A stretch of DNA of 32,568 nucleotides from CAILAD01 sp964397085 (GTDB lineage: Bacteria > Patescibacteriota > Saccharimonadia > CAILAD01 > BJGX01): NCBI GenBank assembly GCA_964397085.1, contig CAYNHH010000006.1, positions 1 to 32,568 of the forward strand. Direction: 5' to 3'. Shown piece by piece: positions 1 through 7,647 of this stretch (positions are counted from its first letter, which is position 1; each line of letters starts with the position of its first letter). The notes under the pieces are model-generated. The model was not told the DNA's origin and made no database searches. It saw only the letters and a list, made by a program, of their open reading frames with translations. The position numbers and the translations under genes are program-made.

Positions 1-355
1 CTACCATCATAGTAGATGCAGAAATACTATACTCATACCAACGAGCACGGTTCATGCCTTTTTCTAAGTCTTTCTTATACCCTTTAGCCCACACTGTCGA
101 GATAATCAGATGAGCCGTCATACTCATAAGCAAAAAGGCCACCACTAGCCATGCCAGCGGTATATCAAAAAGAGTTTTCGTAACTGGGAACAGACTTTGT
201 GTGACTCTATTAAAATCTAGGTAGGTAATTGTAACCGGTAGCTTAAAGTCTTTTGATAAATACAGTATTGCCAGTGCTTGGATTGCAAAAATTGGCACCA
301 TAATTGCATTAAATCTTCGTAACTTTGGGATAGTGATCTGCGATTGACTCATCAT
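1..355 (-). CDS. Heliorhodopsin, N-terminal part (runs off left edge)
   Basis: This gene is not closed inside the window. The 118 visible residues begin at the ATG at 355. From memory of the founding heliorhodopsin 48C12, the match is collinear: an RRFNAI-type start to helix A, then KDFKLPVTITYL, the helix B motif ending AHLIIS, and the helix C signature RWYEYSISAS. In that family helix C carries the Schiff-base counterion Glu, which here is E108. The conserved helix B His is present (H82), but the helix A His position appears to be Phe (F23). Heliorhodopsins are seven-helix retinal proteins with an inverted membrane topology, with sensory or regulatory roles proposed. The retinal-binding Lys of helix G lies outside the window. 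A TGC-TATACT box sits about 26 nt upstream of the ATG. The gene diverges from the cupin gene. Confidence 0.88.
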   Translation of the reverse strand, partial: MMSQSQITIPKLRRFNAIMVPIFAIQALAILYLSKDFKLPVTITYLDFNRVTQSLFPVTKTLFDIPLAWLVVAFLLMSMTAHLIISTVWAKGYKKDLEKGMNRARWYEYSISASTMMV

Positions 356-407
356 TGTCTTTCTTGGTTAATTATATACATAGTATAGCATAAGTACTAT
401 TGCAATA

Positions 408-435
408 TGGTATAATGAAGAGACAATTAAAGGAG
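408..435 (+). promoter_or_regulatory. Extended -10 promoter and Shine-Dalgarno of the cupin gene
   Basis: TGG followed by TATAAT (411-416) forms an extended -10 box. AGGAG at 431-435 lies 8 nt before the ATG at 444. The transcript should therefore have a short leader of about 20 nt. The divergent heliorhodopsin promoter lies within the same 88-nt gap. Confidence 0.7.
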
Positions 436-443
436 AACTAATT

Positions 444-824
444 ATGACAGGATACGTAGTAGAACTAGAAAAAACCACTCTTGAAAATGAAAACTTTCGT
501 ACAGTACTCTATACCGCTAAGCATTCGCAACTAGTGGTGATGACCATTCAGGCAGGAGATGATATTGGTCTCGAAACACACCCAGACCACGATCAGTTTA
601 TTCGCGTTGAAGCTGGCACAGCCAAAGCAGTATTAGACGGCGAGGAACACGAGCTCGTAGATGGCTCTGCCGTAGTAATCCCTGCTGGTACCGAACACAA
701 CATTATCAATACCGGCAGTGATGAGCTCAAGCTTTACACCCTCTACACACCACCAGAACATCCAGATGGTACTGTTCATGCCACCAAGGCCGATGCTCTA
801 GCTGACCCAAACGAACAACACTAG
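444..824 (+). CDS. Small single-domain cupin protein
   Basis: The protein has 126 residues, the usual length for a one-domain cupin. Cupin motif 1 is visible as HPDHDQFIRVEAGTAKAVLDG (two His, a downstream Glu and a Gly), and motif 2 as the PAGTEHNIINTG segment, giving the expected metal-ligand set of three His and one Glu. The family forms small beta-barrels that bind a metal and often a sugar or organic acid. This subgroup resembles mannose-6-phosphate-isomerase-like cupins, but the substrate cannot be read from the sequence. The start is supported by AGGAG 8 nt upstream. It stands alone, 54 nt before the helicase gene, which has its own promoter. Confidence 0.85.
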   Translation: MTGYVVELEKTTLENENFRTVLYTAKHSQLVVMTIQAGDDIGLETHPDHDQFIRVEAGTAKAVLDGEEHELVDGSAVVIPAGTEHNIINTGSDELKLYTLYTPPEHPDGTVHATKADALADPNEQH

Positions 825-861
825 TCCACTAAGAACTATGGAGTTAGGTAGTATAGCTTTC

Positions 862-879
862 TGATACAATAGATATCTA
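862..879 (+). promoter_or_regulatory. Leaderless promoter of the Dda/RecD-like helicase
   Basis: TGA-TACAAT (-10 at 865-870) ends 8 nt before the ATG at 879, so transcription should begin at or next to the start codon. No Shine-Dalgarno is present. Confidence 0.6.
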
Positions 880-2057
880 TGCAAACTTTATCGAACGAAC
901 AAGCTCGAGTTTTGAGTGCTATAGCAGTGTGGCTCAAAGAATATGAACAGAACCAGCAAAATCAATATCTCACCATTGGTGGCTACGCTGGTACGGGTAA
1001 AACTACACTATTAGCAGCTTTACGCAAAGTACTACACACCAATCGTCCGGCCATGCGCTTGGCATTTTGTGCGTACACCGGCAAGGCCACTCAAGTCTTA
1101 AAAGCTCGCCTCAAAACACACAATACCATCTTGAAAGGTGATTCTATATCTACCCTCCACTCTCTGATGTACTTTTCTGAAGCCAAAAAAGATGGTGGTG
1201 TTAGCTGGCGCAAGCGCGATGACCTCAAAGTGGATCTCATTATTATTGATGAAGCGAGTATGGTCTCTGAAGACTTATGGCAAGACCTCATAAGCTTCAA
1301 AATTCCAATTTTGGCCGTTGGAGATCATGGGCAACTTCCTCCTATCAACTCTACATTCAGCCTTATGGCTGAGCCACACCTACGGCTAGAACAAATCTGG
1401 CGTCAAGCCAAAGACAGCCCAATTATCAATCTTGCAACAATGGCTCGAAATACCGGTACGATCCCAATTCAGTCATTCGGACTAGGTGTACAAAAACTTG
1501 CCCAGTCAGATACTCAAACGGGTGATTTAGTAGAAGAAATATTTCAAAGCTACACGAGTGATACCATGATACTCTGTGGCTACAATCATACTCGCCAAAA
1601 GATCAATACACATGTACGAGAGCTCAAGGGCTTTGAGTCGCCTGAGCCAATGCGCAATGACGTTATTGTCTGCCTACGCAATAGCCGTACTTCTGGGCTA
1701 AGTAATGGCCAAATTGGCATAATCGAGGCCATAATACCGGCCGATGAAGACCCAGATAATCTTTGGTGGTATATGGTGGCAGATTTTGATGGCCAAAAAT
1801 TTGAAGGCTACGCCCTGCGCGAACAATTTGGCGCCAAGACTACAATCACTAGCCCACCTTCGCGCACTAAAGATGAAATTACAGGGCTGTTTGATTTTGG
1901 CTATGGCCTCACTGTGCACAAAGCTCAAGGCTCACAAGCCAAACGTGTACTACTATTTGAAGAGCGATTTCCACGAATGAGTCAAGACGAGTGGCAACGC
2001 TGGCTTTATACAGCTGTTACGAGAGCAGAAGAAGAGCTCTACATTGTTGGTAACTAA
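879..2057 (+). CDS. Dda/RecD2-like superfamily 1 DNA helicase
   Basis: The protein has 392 residues. Walker A is GYAGTGKTT (residues 35-43) and the DEAS box is at 124-127. A GDHGQLPPI segment follows, which is helicase motif III. The C-terminal UvrD_C_2-type region contains GLTVHKAQGS and then TAVTRAEEELYIVG, matching motifs V and VI of SF1B enzymes. The size and the absence of long insertions fit phage T4 Dda-like 5'-3' helicases better than full-length RecD2 (about 700-800 residues). Likely roles are in replication restart or repair. It is convergent with the next gene, with a gap of only 24 nt. A second SF1B helicase, Pif1-like, lies at 14634-16187. Confidence 0.9.
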   Translation: MQTLSNEQARVLSAIAVWLKEYEQNQQNQYLTIGGYAGTGKTTLLAALRKVLHTNRPAMRLAFCAYTGKATQVLKARLKTHNTILKGDSISTLHSLMYFSEAKKDGGVSWRKRDDLKVDLIIIDEASMVSEDLWQDLISFKIPILAVGDHGQLPPINSTFSLMAEPHLRLEQIWRQAKDSPIINLATMARNTGTIPIQSFGLGVQKLAQSDTQTGDLVEEIFQSYTSDTMILCGYNHTRQKINTHVRELKGFESPEPMRNDVIVCLRNSRTSGLSNGQIGIIEAIIPADEDPDNLWWYMVADFDGQKFEGYALREQFGAKTTITSPPSRTKDEITGLFDFGYGLTVHKAQGSQAKRVLLFEERFPRMSQDEWQRWLYTAVTRAEEELYIVGN

Positions 2058-2081
2058 CTTTTCCAATCTGCAATTATATTG

Positions 2082-2759
2082 CTATTGAGGCAAATACTTG
2101 TTTAAGGTCATAAGGAGTGCAACTCTTTCTTTGTCATCACCCTGTGGAGCACTCACAGCATGCTCTACTTGTGACAAATCATCTATGTCTCCTGATCTAG
2201 TGATAACTAGCGTGCCCGGGCCAACCTTAAATCTATGAACCTCCTGCGTGTCTGGGTCTTTATAGAAATAGATGGCAGTACCTTTGAGAGTTAAAACACC
2301 ATTCAGCACTCCAATATCTTTGAGTTTTGGGTCTGGATTGGTGTCAACAATATTATAATTATCAAAATGCCAATTCATCCCCTCGTCGCCAAGATATTTA
2401 ATGGCCTCAGTAGACATTTCCGGAAGCATATCTTCAGTTATGCCCGCCGCAGTAGAGAGTAGGGCCGCAAAAAGCATTTCGGCTCTACGAATTTCTTCTT
2501 TTATTTGATCTGAGAGTGGCAAATCATACTCATCAGGTTCATAATCTGGATCAGTAGTAACCGGTATTCCAACTGTATCCTCTCGTGGAATAAGAACAGA
2601 TAGATTTTCACCAATTCTGTTTGCCAACTCTGGATCGATAAAGTTACGAATTATTCCTTCGCCATCTACGAGCGCTCGTAGCACTTCTTCCTCATGGTAA
2701 GGTGCGGGCTCATGATCAGACTTTGTTTTGTGATACTCAGAGTGAGAAAGTGTTTCCAT
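2082..2759 (-). CDS. Putative 2OG-Fe(II) oxygenase-like protein
   Basis: The protein has 225 residues from the ATG at 2759. A longer TTG start exists at 2777, but the -10 box would then lie inside the coding region. I do not recognise a specific family. The second half carries what looks like the iron and oxoglutarate triad of 2OG-Fe(II) dioxygenases: HFD (H131, D133), then a distal His at 200 (EHAVSAP) and an Arg at 212 (ERVALLMTL) where the cosubstrate carboxylate would bind. The beta-rich text between them (GTAIYFYKD, PGTLVITRSGD) fits a jelly-roll fold. The N-terminal half is acidic. If correct, it would hydroxylate an unknown substrate. A fold search would decide. It is divergent from typA. 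Confidence 0.5.
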   Translation of the reverse strand: METLSHSEYHKTKSDHEPAPYHEEEVLRALVDGEGIIRNFIDPELANRIGENLSVLIPREDTVGIPVTTDPDYEPDEYDLPLSDQIKEEIRRAEMLFAALLSTAAGITEDMLPEMSTEAIKYLGDEGMNWHFDNYNIVDTNPDPKLKDIGVLNGVLTLKGTAIYFYKDPDTQEVHRFKVGPGTLVITRSGDIDDLSQVEHAVSAPQGDDKERVALLMTLNKYLPQ

Positions 2760-2776
2760 ATTTGTAAAGTATAACA
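2760..2776 (-). promoter_or_regulatory. Leaderless extended -10 promoter of the oxygenase-like gene
   Basis: On the minus strand TGT-TATACT (-10 at 2768-2773) ends 8 nt before the ATG at 2759. This is the basis for preferring that ATG over the upstream TTG. Confidence 0.6.
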
Positions 2777-2810
2777 AAATGTAGGTAATGCAGATAGATA
2801 ATCATTGCAA

Positions 2811-2839
2811 TTGCAACCAATCTATGACATAATTATAGT
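2811..2839 (+). promoter_or_regulatory. Promoter of typA
   Basis: TTGCAA (2811-2816) and TATAGT (2834-2839) are separated by exactly 17 nt. Transcription should start near 2846, about 70 nt before the typA ATG and immediately upstream of the hairpin at 2849-2878. Confidence 0.6.
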
Positions 2840-2848
2840 CTTATTGGT

Positions 2849-2888
2849 AGCGCTTCAGACTTTTGCAACCGAAGCGCTTTTTATTTTT
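2849..2888 (+). terminator. Intrinsic-terminator-like hairpin in the typA leader
   Basis: AGCGCTTC (2849-2856) pairs perfectly with GAAGCGCT (2871-2878), with a 14-nt loop, and is followed by a run of T broken by one A. No plus-strand gene lies upstream that it could serve, because the preceding gene diverges. It therefore sits in the typA leader between promoter and start codon, where it could act as an attenuator, make a short RNA, or protect the 5' end. Confidence 0.65.
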
Positions 2889-2917
2889 AACTAAGTTCAA
2901 GGTAAAAGAGAAAACAT

Positions 2918-4747
2918 ATGTCAGCAACCACCCCACAAGACCCCAAAAATATTCGTAATATCGCTATTATTGCCCACGTAGATCATGGTAAGACTACCCT
3001 AGTAGATGGCCTACTTAAGCAATCACAGACTTTTCGTGACAACCAAGCCGAAATGAGCCAAGAGCTCATAATGGATAGTGGCGATCAAGAACGCGAGCGT
3101 GGTATCACCATTACTGCCAAAACTACCGCTGTACAACATAACGAATATCGCATTAATATTATCGATACTCCTGGGCACGCCGATTTTAGTGGTGAAGTTG
3201 AGCGTACTCTCAATATGGCTGATGGTTGCTTGCTTATAGTAGATGCTCAAGAAGGCCCAATGCCTCAAACCAAATTCGTACTCCAAAAAGCCCTCTCTGG
3301 TGGCCTCAAACCTATTGTAGTCATCAACAAAATTGACAAAGTAGGCTCACGCATTGCAGATGTTGAAAACGAGCTAGCTGATCTATTCTTAGAGCTTGCT
3401 ATCCATGAAGACCAGCTTCATTACCCAGTATACTTTGCAATTGGTAGAGCCGGCAAAGCTTGGGCAGAAATGCCTGCAGACCCAGAAGCCGATGGCAACT
3501 TAGATGTCCTTTTTGACGCTATTATTAATGACGTACCTGCCCCTAAAGTTGAGCTTGATGGACCATTCCAGATGCTTGTCACTGCCTTGCGTTGGGATAG
3601 CTATAAGGGTAAATACGCTATTGGTAGAGTCAATCGTGGTAGCGTAAAACCTGGTGATAACGTTGTACTCTGCAAAAAAGATGGTAGCCAAGTAAAAACA
3701 ACTATTGACCATGTATTTATCTCTCAAGGAATTACTATTGCCGAGACTCCTACTGCAATTGCTGGTGATATTGTGCAACTCACTGGTGTGGGCGACGCAC
3801 AGATTGGCGAGACAGTTGCTGATAGCACCAACCCCGAGGCACTTCCTATTTTAGAAGTAGAAGCTCCTACTCTGAAAATATATTTAGGCCCAAATACTAG
3901 TCCTGTTAAGGGCCAAGAAGGTGAATTTACTACTAGTCGTCAAATAGGTGACCGTCTCAAAAAAGAACTCGAAACCAACGTAGGGCTAGAGCTTGAAACC
4001 AGTGATGTAGGCTTTTTAGTGAGTGGTCGTGGTGAATTACACTTAAGTGTACTTATCGAAACGCTTCGTCGTGAGGGTTTTGAATTTGAAGTGGGTCGCC
4101 CACAAGTAGTTACCAAGATTGAAGACGGCAAAGTAATGGAGCCAGTTGAAGAGCTTACTGTAGAAGTTCCAGCCGAGTTCGTTGGTGCTGTTCAAATGGA
4201 GCTTGGAACCCGTAGAGCCACCTTAGTTGAACAATTTGTGAGTTCAAAAGGCGTTACCAAACTCGTCTACGAATTGCCTACCCGTTCTATCCTTGGGCTT
4301 CGAAATGTACTTATGACCAATACCAAAGGTGCTGCCGTAATGAATAGTCTTATGACTGGCTATCAACCACAAGGCCAAGCACTGCAACAACTTCGTAATG
4401 GCGCGCTTGTATCTTGGGTAGCTGGAAGTACAACAGCTTACTCACTACAGAAAGTTGAAGAACGCGGCACGTGTTTTGTTGGCCCTGGTGTAAAAGTCTA
4501 TGCTGGTCAAATCATTGGCCTCAACAACAGAAGTGAAGATATGGATATTAATGTATGTAAGGGCAAGCAGCTCACCAATATGCGTACGAGCTCTAGTGAC
4601 GGTGTTGTACAGCTAATGCCCCCAACAATTTTTAGCCTTGAAGAATGTATCGACTTTATTGAAGATGACGAGTTACTTGAAGTAACACCTGAGTCTCTAC
4701 GACTACGTAAGCGTGAGCTTGACCCAAATAGGCGCAAAAAGAACTAA
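2918..4747 (+). CDS. typA: Ribosome-associated translational GTPase TypA/BipA
   Basis: The 609 residues are the normal length for the family. The N-terminal G domain shows G1 (AHVDHGKTTL), a switch region followed by RGITITAK, G3 (DTPGHADF) and G4 (NKID). Next comes an EF-Tu-like beta barrel, EF-G domain III- and V-like modules, and the BipA-specific C-terminal domain (SLEECIDFIEDDELLEVTPESLRLRK). TypA binds the 70S ribosome at the EF-G site and helps ribosome assembly and translation under cold or other stress. The start has only a weak AGAG site 7 nt upstream. The leader carries a terminator-like hairpin (see 2849-2888), so expression may be controlled after initiation. Confidence 0.98.
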   Translation: MSATTPQDPKNIRNIAIIAHVDHGKTTLVDGLLKQSQTFRDNQAEMSQELIMDSGDQERERGITITAKTTAVQHNEYRINIIDTPGHADFSGEVERTLNMADGCLLIVDAQEGPMPQTKFVLQKALSGGLKPIVVINKIDKVGSRIADVENELADLFLELAIHEDQLHYPVYFAIGRAGKAWAEMPADPEADGNLDVLFDAIINDVPAPKVELDGPFQMLVTALRWDSYKGKYAIGRVNRGSVKPGDNVVLCKKDGSQVKTTIDHVFISQGITIAETPTAIAGDIVQLTGVGDAQIGETVADSTNPEALPILEVEAPTLKIYLGPNTSPVKGQEGEFTTSRQIGDRLKKELETNVGLELETSDVGFLVSGRGELHLSVLIETLRREGFEFEVGRPQVVTKIEDGKVMEPVEELTVEVPAEFVGAVQMELGTRRATLVEQFVSSKGVTKLVYELPTRSILGLRNVLMTNTKGAAVMNSLMTGYQPQGQALQQLRNGALVSWVAGSTTAYSLQKVEERGTCFVGPGVKVYAGQIIGLNNRSEDMDINVCKGKQLTNMRTSSSDGVVQLMPPTIFSLEECIDFIEDDELLEVTPESLRLRKRELDPNRRKKN

Positions 4748-4760
4748 GAATTGTTAATAC

Positions 4761-5204
4761 CTATTTTCTTCTTTGTACACTACTCTCAGTAACCGAGCTA
4801 ATACTGTCAAAAATCACCACTTTTGTTTGCGAGTAATCAGGTTCTAAAGTTGCCGCTGTTCTTTTTTGTGAAATCGTATGAGCATCACCCTCTATTACAA
4901 TCAATGCATCATTATCAATTGTACTCGTCCCAGATTGCGGTAAAGTCGCTAGTGCTTTTTCAACTGAACTGTCATCGACGCATGTATCTTCGGGTCTGCC
5001 CGAGGAATCATATATGTAATATCCACATTTACCACCAGTCAGTGGATATGAATTTACTAGAACTTTTTTCTTACCGACAGCCTGAGAGTTGCCTTGCATG
5101 AAGTATACGATACTAGTTATGATAATCACTAATACAACAATAGGTATTATAATTACTATCATCAACCATACAGAAGATTTTGCAGATGAACTACTAGCTT
5201 TCAT
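4761..5204 (-). CDS. Small membrane-anchored protein of unknown function
   Basis: The protein has 147 residues from the ATG at 5204. A longer start at 5225 would place the -10 box inside the gene. Residues about 12-36 form one strongly hydrophobic helix (isoleucine and valine rich). A Ser-rich N terminus precedes it and about 110 outside residues follow. Two Cys in the outer part (in KCGYYIYD and EDTCVDD) could form a disulfide. I do not recognise the family. It is convergent with typA with a 13-nt gap. Confidence 0.7.
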   Translation of the reverse strand: MKASSSSAKSSVWLMIVIIIPIVVLVIIITSIVYFMQGNSQAVGKKKVLVNSYPLTGGKCGYYIYDSSGRPEDTCVDDSSVEKALATLPQSGTSTIDNDALIVIEGDAHTISQKRTAATLEPDYSQTKVVIFDSISSVTESSVQRRK

Positions 5205-5219
5205 AAGAACAGTATAGCA
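5205..5219 (-). promoter_or_regulatory. Leaderless extended -10 promoter
   Basis: TGC-TATACT (-10 at 5211-5216 on the minus strand) ends 6 nt before the ATG at 5204. No Shine-Dalgarno is visible. Confidence 0.6.
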
Positions 5220-5248
5220 TAACAATTTTCCTAGAGAAAAGCAGTTAA

Positions 5249-6823
5249 TTAGAGCAAACTGAGCTGTTCCGCTGGGCCAATCTCTTCCAACTCTACATCT
5301 GGTGCTTCTCCATTGGCAAGAGCCAATAAAAACTCAAATATTCGTACCATAGCATAGGTATCAAGCTCACAATACTTTCGTAAGTTTTCCATAATTTTTG
5401 CTTTCTCTTGATCACTATGCACGTTTTCATATACCGACTGCATCCAGAGTCGTTGCGCACTTGCCCCTTCTTGAATATCCATATCACCATAACTCAACTC
5501 TGGTGCAAGTACAGGAAGAACTTTTTTAATACTTGCACTCCCGTAAAAATCTTTATCTTTGTAATACCCCTTACTAAATGGCACCATCAGATCAATCACT
5601 CTATCATTTACTCCCGCTAAAAAGCTAGCATGTTCTGGTGCCATTCTTCCCATCAAATCATTGCAAGTTTTTTCAAAACCCTCCCACCACACAAGTACCG
5701 TTCCAGTGCTACCAATATCTGCTTCTAACTGATTAAGTAACTCTGGTACTGGGCTGGTATCGAGGGTATGTAAAAACTCTTTATGCACTAGCTCACCACC
5801 TGGCTCTTCTATGATGTGCAAAGAATATTGAAAAGGTAATTGTTGATATGGCTTAAGCCCATCAAAAGGTGGCACTACCGACGACAATGTCTCGTAGTCT
5901 AAAAAATACAACGGGTATTTTAGAGATGCAACAAACTTCTCGATCTTTTTACTATCTACCAGTGGCTCACCTAGCTTGGTCGCCGTCACCTGCCATCTCT
6001 GCTTGGTACCTAAACTAAAATCATCAGGTATATCGGCAATACTGACAATATGCATGTCTTCAAGCTGACCAAGTTGCTCAGGCTTAGCTTGAGCAAGCTT
6101 ATAAATAGAATACGGGTCAGAATAGTCACCAAGACTCAAAAAGATATCTAGCCACTCCCGAAAAGAACCCATTTTGGCCCGTCGCGGTGTGGGGTCTGGC
6201 ATATCTTCACTATTACAAGTCTGTAGCGCTGCCGCAATATTACGTCTTGTTGACTCAAGCTTAGCCCGTACCTGCGAGGTAACATCCTCTTGTGTGCTCA
6301 GTGCCAAAGCATCAATTGCACCAGATCTCACATACTGATTATTACAATATATTACTGCGATATTTCGTACAGTGTAGCCTGCAGACTCTAGTACTACCGT
6401 TTGAAAAGCCAAATCTTCAATATGGTCTGGTTTGACACTTGTACTACTCTTGATCTCATACAAATCAAAAGTCTTATCGTCAACTTTTTCAATCACATCT
6501 ACAATACAAGTGATCTTGTTGGTATCTGACTCATTACCATAATCAACCTCAAATCTACCTTGCGAAAGTATCTTAGCCCCGGCTTCTAAAGCTTGCTTGG
6601 TACGACTTGGCATACTCAAATACTGATCATAACTGTCAAAGCCTACTCTTGTGATATCTGAAAATCGCGCCTCAGCATACTCCTCAAACAAGTTACCCGC
6701 ATCAAACATAGCCTGCAGATTAGCATCTGGCTCTGGTAACTTCTTTTTGTCGTGCTTCTTTAGCCATAGCCAAGCTGGATGTTTCAAAAACATCATGTAT
6801 TCTGATTTGCTAAGCGTAATCAT
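5249..6823 (-). CDS. DUF2779 protein: RecB-like nuclease plus DEDD exonuclease-like domain
   Basis: The protein has 524 residues from the ATG at 6823. A GTG at 6838 would also be in frame. The N-terminal half carries a PD-(D/E)XK signature: a central IVDVIEK strand followed by DLYEIKSST (E and K of the active site), then a conserved Q-containing helix (LAFQTVVLESAGY), as in Cas4/RecB-type nucleases. The C-terminal half looks RNase H-like: FLDYETLS (DxE of exonuclease motif I), WEGFEKT, a GSASIKKVLP segment typical of DUF2779, and YCELDTYAMVRI (final Asp). Proteins of this type are common in candidate-phyla genomes, but their role in repair or defence is not established. A TACAAT box ends 6 nt before the ATG. 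Confidence 0.85.
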   Translation of the reverse strand: MITLSKSEYMMFLKHPAWLWLKKHDKKKLPEPDANLQAMFDAGNLFEEYAEARFSDITRVGFDSYDQYLSMPSRTKQALEAGAKILSQGRFEVDYGNESDTNKITCIVDVIEKVDDKTFDLYEIKSSTSVKPDHIEDLAFQTVVLESAGYTVRNIAVIYCNNQYVRSGAIDALALSTQEDVTSQVRAKLESTRRNIAAALQTCNSEDMPDPTPRRAKMGSFREWLDIFLSLGDYSDPYSIYKLAQAKPEQLGQLEDMHIVSIADIPDDFSLGTKQRWQVTATKLGEPLVDSKKIEKFVASLKYPLYFLDYETLSSVVPPFDGLKPYQQLPFQYSLHIIEEPGGELVHKEFLHTLDTSPVPELLNQLEADIGSTGTVLVWWEGFEKTCNDLMGRMAPEHASFLAGVNDRVIDLMVPFSKGYYKDKDFYGSASIKKVLPVLAPELSYGDMDIQEGASAQRLWMQSVYENVHSDQEKAKIMENLRKYCELDTYAMVRIFEFLLALANGEAPDVELEEIGPAEQLSLL

Positions 6824-6835
6824 TACCTTATTGTA
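6824..6835 (-). promoter_or_regulatory. Leaderless -10 promoter of the DUF2779 gene
   Basis: TACAAT (6830-6835 on the minus strand) ends 6 nt before the ATG at 6823. The AAGG within the spacer is too close to the ATG to act as a Shine-Dalgarno. Confidence 0.5.
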
Positions 6836-6863
6836 CACCAGCTAGAAGCTGATCTGAGATCTT

Positions 6864-7121
6864 TTACAGACCCAATATCTGTTTTTTCTTTGCGTCAAAC
6901 TCTTCTTGAGTAAGAATACCATCAGCTTTTAGCTGACCAAGCTTTTCGAGTTGAGCCATGTCATCATCTGTAGTTACAACAGGTGCTTCAGCGACAGGGG
7001 CAGCTGGTTGTTCTTCTTGTGCCCACCTATTCGCTTGGCGACGGCTAACGTTATTTGATACATGTGTGGCGGTCCCCGCAATTACAGCTGTACGAGCTAC
7101 TCCACGTAATAATCCTGGCAT
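6864..7121 (-). CDS. SHOCT-domain protein
   Basis: The protein has 85 residues. The C-terminal 30 are a clear SHOCT domain (LEKLGQLKADGILTQEEFDAKK), a short two-helix module thought to mediate oligomerisation or protein contacts. The N terminus (GVARTAVIAGTATHVSNNVSRRQ) matches a short, weakly hydrophobic glycine/alanine segment often seen in such proteins. It is the second gene of a pair with the DUF6325 gene. The gap is 2 nt, and its Shine-Dalgarno AAGGAG lies inside the end of the upstream gene, 7 nt before the ATG, so the two should be translated together. Confidence 0.85.
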   Translation of the reverse strand: MPGLLRGVARTAVIAGTATHVSNNVSRRQANRWAQEEQPAAPVAEAPVVTTDDDMAQLEKLGQLKADGILTQEEFDAKKKQILGL

Positions 7122-7123
7122 AT

Positions 7124-7543
7124 CTATTCTCCTTTTTCGTTATTAAGTTCTTCTGCTGCTTCTGGGTGAATACGACCCTCTGCTACCAAGGCACCTCCAG
7201 CATTAATAATCGCCTTTTTGAGCCCAATAGCCCATAGTTGCTCAATCACGAGTAGTCCCACTGAGCAATCATTATCCATCATCTCAGCCACTTCTTCTAC
7301 ATCATCTGTAGTGATCAAGCCGGCTTCAATATTATTTTCTTTCACAAACTCAGCCATGCCAGCATCTTGCATATCAGTAAGTTCAATAGCCGCTACAGCT
7401 CCATCGGCATCTTTTGTAATAAGAGAAAGATCGAGAACGGCAATAGTCTTACTCTTTACGGCCTTGGCTAACTCATCAATAACTTCACCCGTAAAGTTAT
7501 TTCCCTTAAATTCAACAATAATATAGTCTATTGGTCCGCGCAT
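7124..7543 (-). CDS. DUF6325 family protein
   Basis: The ATG at 7543 gives 139 residues and has GGAGA 7 nt upstream. The ATG at 7558, five codons earlier, has no such site. The opening GPIDYIIVEFKGNNFTGE, followed by KTIAVLDLSLITKDADG, is the hallmark of the DUF6325 (DUF1269-like) family. These are small soluble or membrane-associated proteins of unknown function. They often sit beside a SHOCT-domain gene, as here, which suggests they work as a unit. A GTG-TATAAT box at 7574-7579 gives a leader of about 25-30 nt. Confidence 0.85.
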   Translation of the reverse strand: MRGPIDYIIVEFKGNNFTGEVIDELAKAVKSKTIAVLDLSLITKDADGAVAAIELTDMQDAGMAEFVKENNIEAGLITTDDVEEVAEMMDNDCSVGLLVIEQLWAIGLKKAIINAGGALVAEGRIHPEAAEELNNEKGE

Positions 7544-7573
7544 ATGTATTTCTCCCATTAATTTCTACTTACT

Positions 7574-7583
7574 ATTATACACC
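7574..7583 (-). promoter_or_regulatory. -10 promoter of the DUF6325-SHOCT operon
   Basis: The minus strand reads GGTG-TATAAT-AGTA. The same 14-nt string recurs upstream of the lipase-like gene (8996-9001), and a close match (GGTG-TATAAT-AGTA) precedes the rhodanese gene (14575-14580). Confidence 0.65.
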
Positions 7584-7647
7584 TCACGACAAAACAAAAG
7601 CTTATCTATTAATCAACTTTTTAAAAAAGTTACAATATTTTATATGA

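Noticed and set aside
2846..2878. Sequence in the typA leader resembling a tRNA D-arm and anticodon arm (GGTAGCGC then a loop with TTTTG)
   Set aside because: No acceptor stem, T-arm or CCA can be paired around it, and the perfect 8-bp hairpin with a T run explains the sequence better.
3023..4737. Several minus-strand ORFs inside typA
   Set aside because: They lie wholly within a conserved gene and have no start signals. They are mirror frames.
7617..7633. Terminator after the lipase-like gene
   Set aside because: The palindrome is only A and T (a run of A next to a run of T), too weak to call as an intrinsic terminator.
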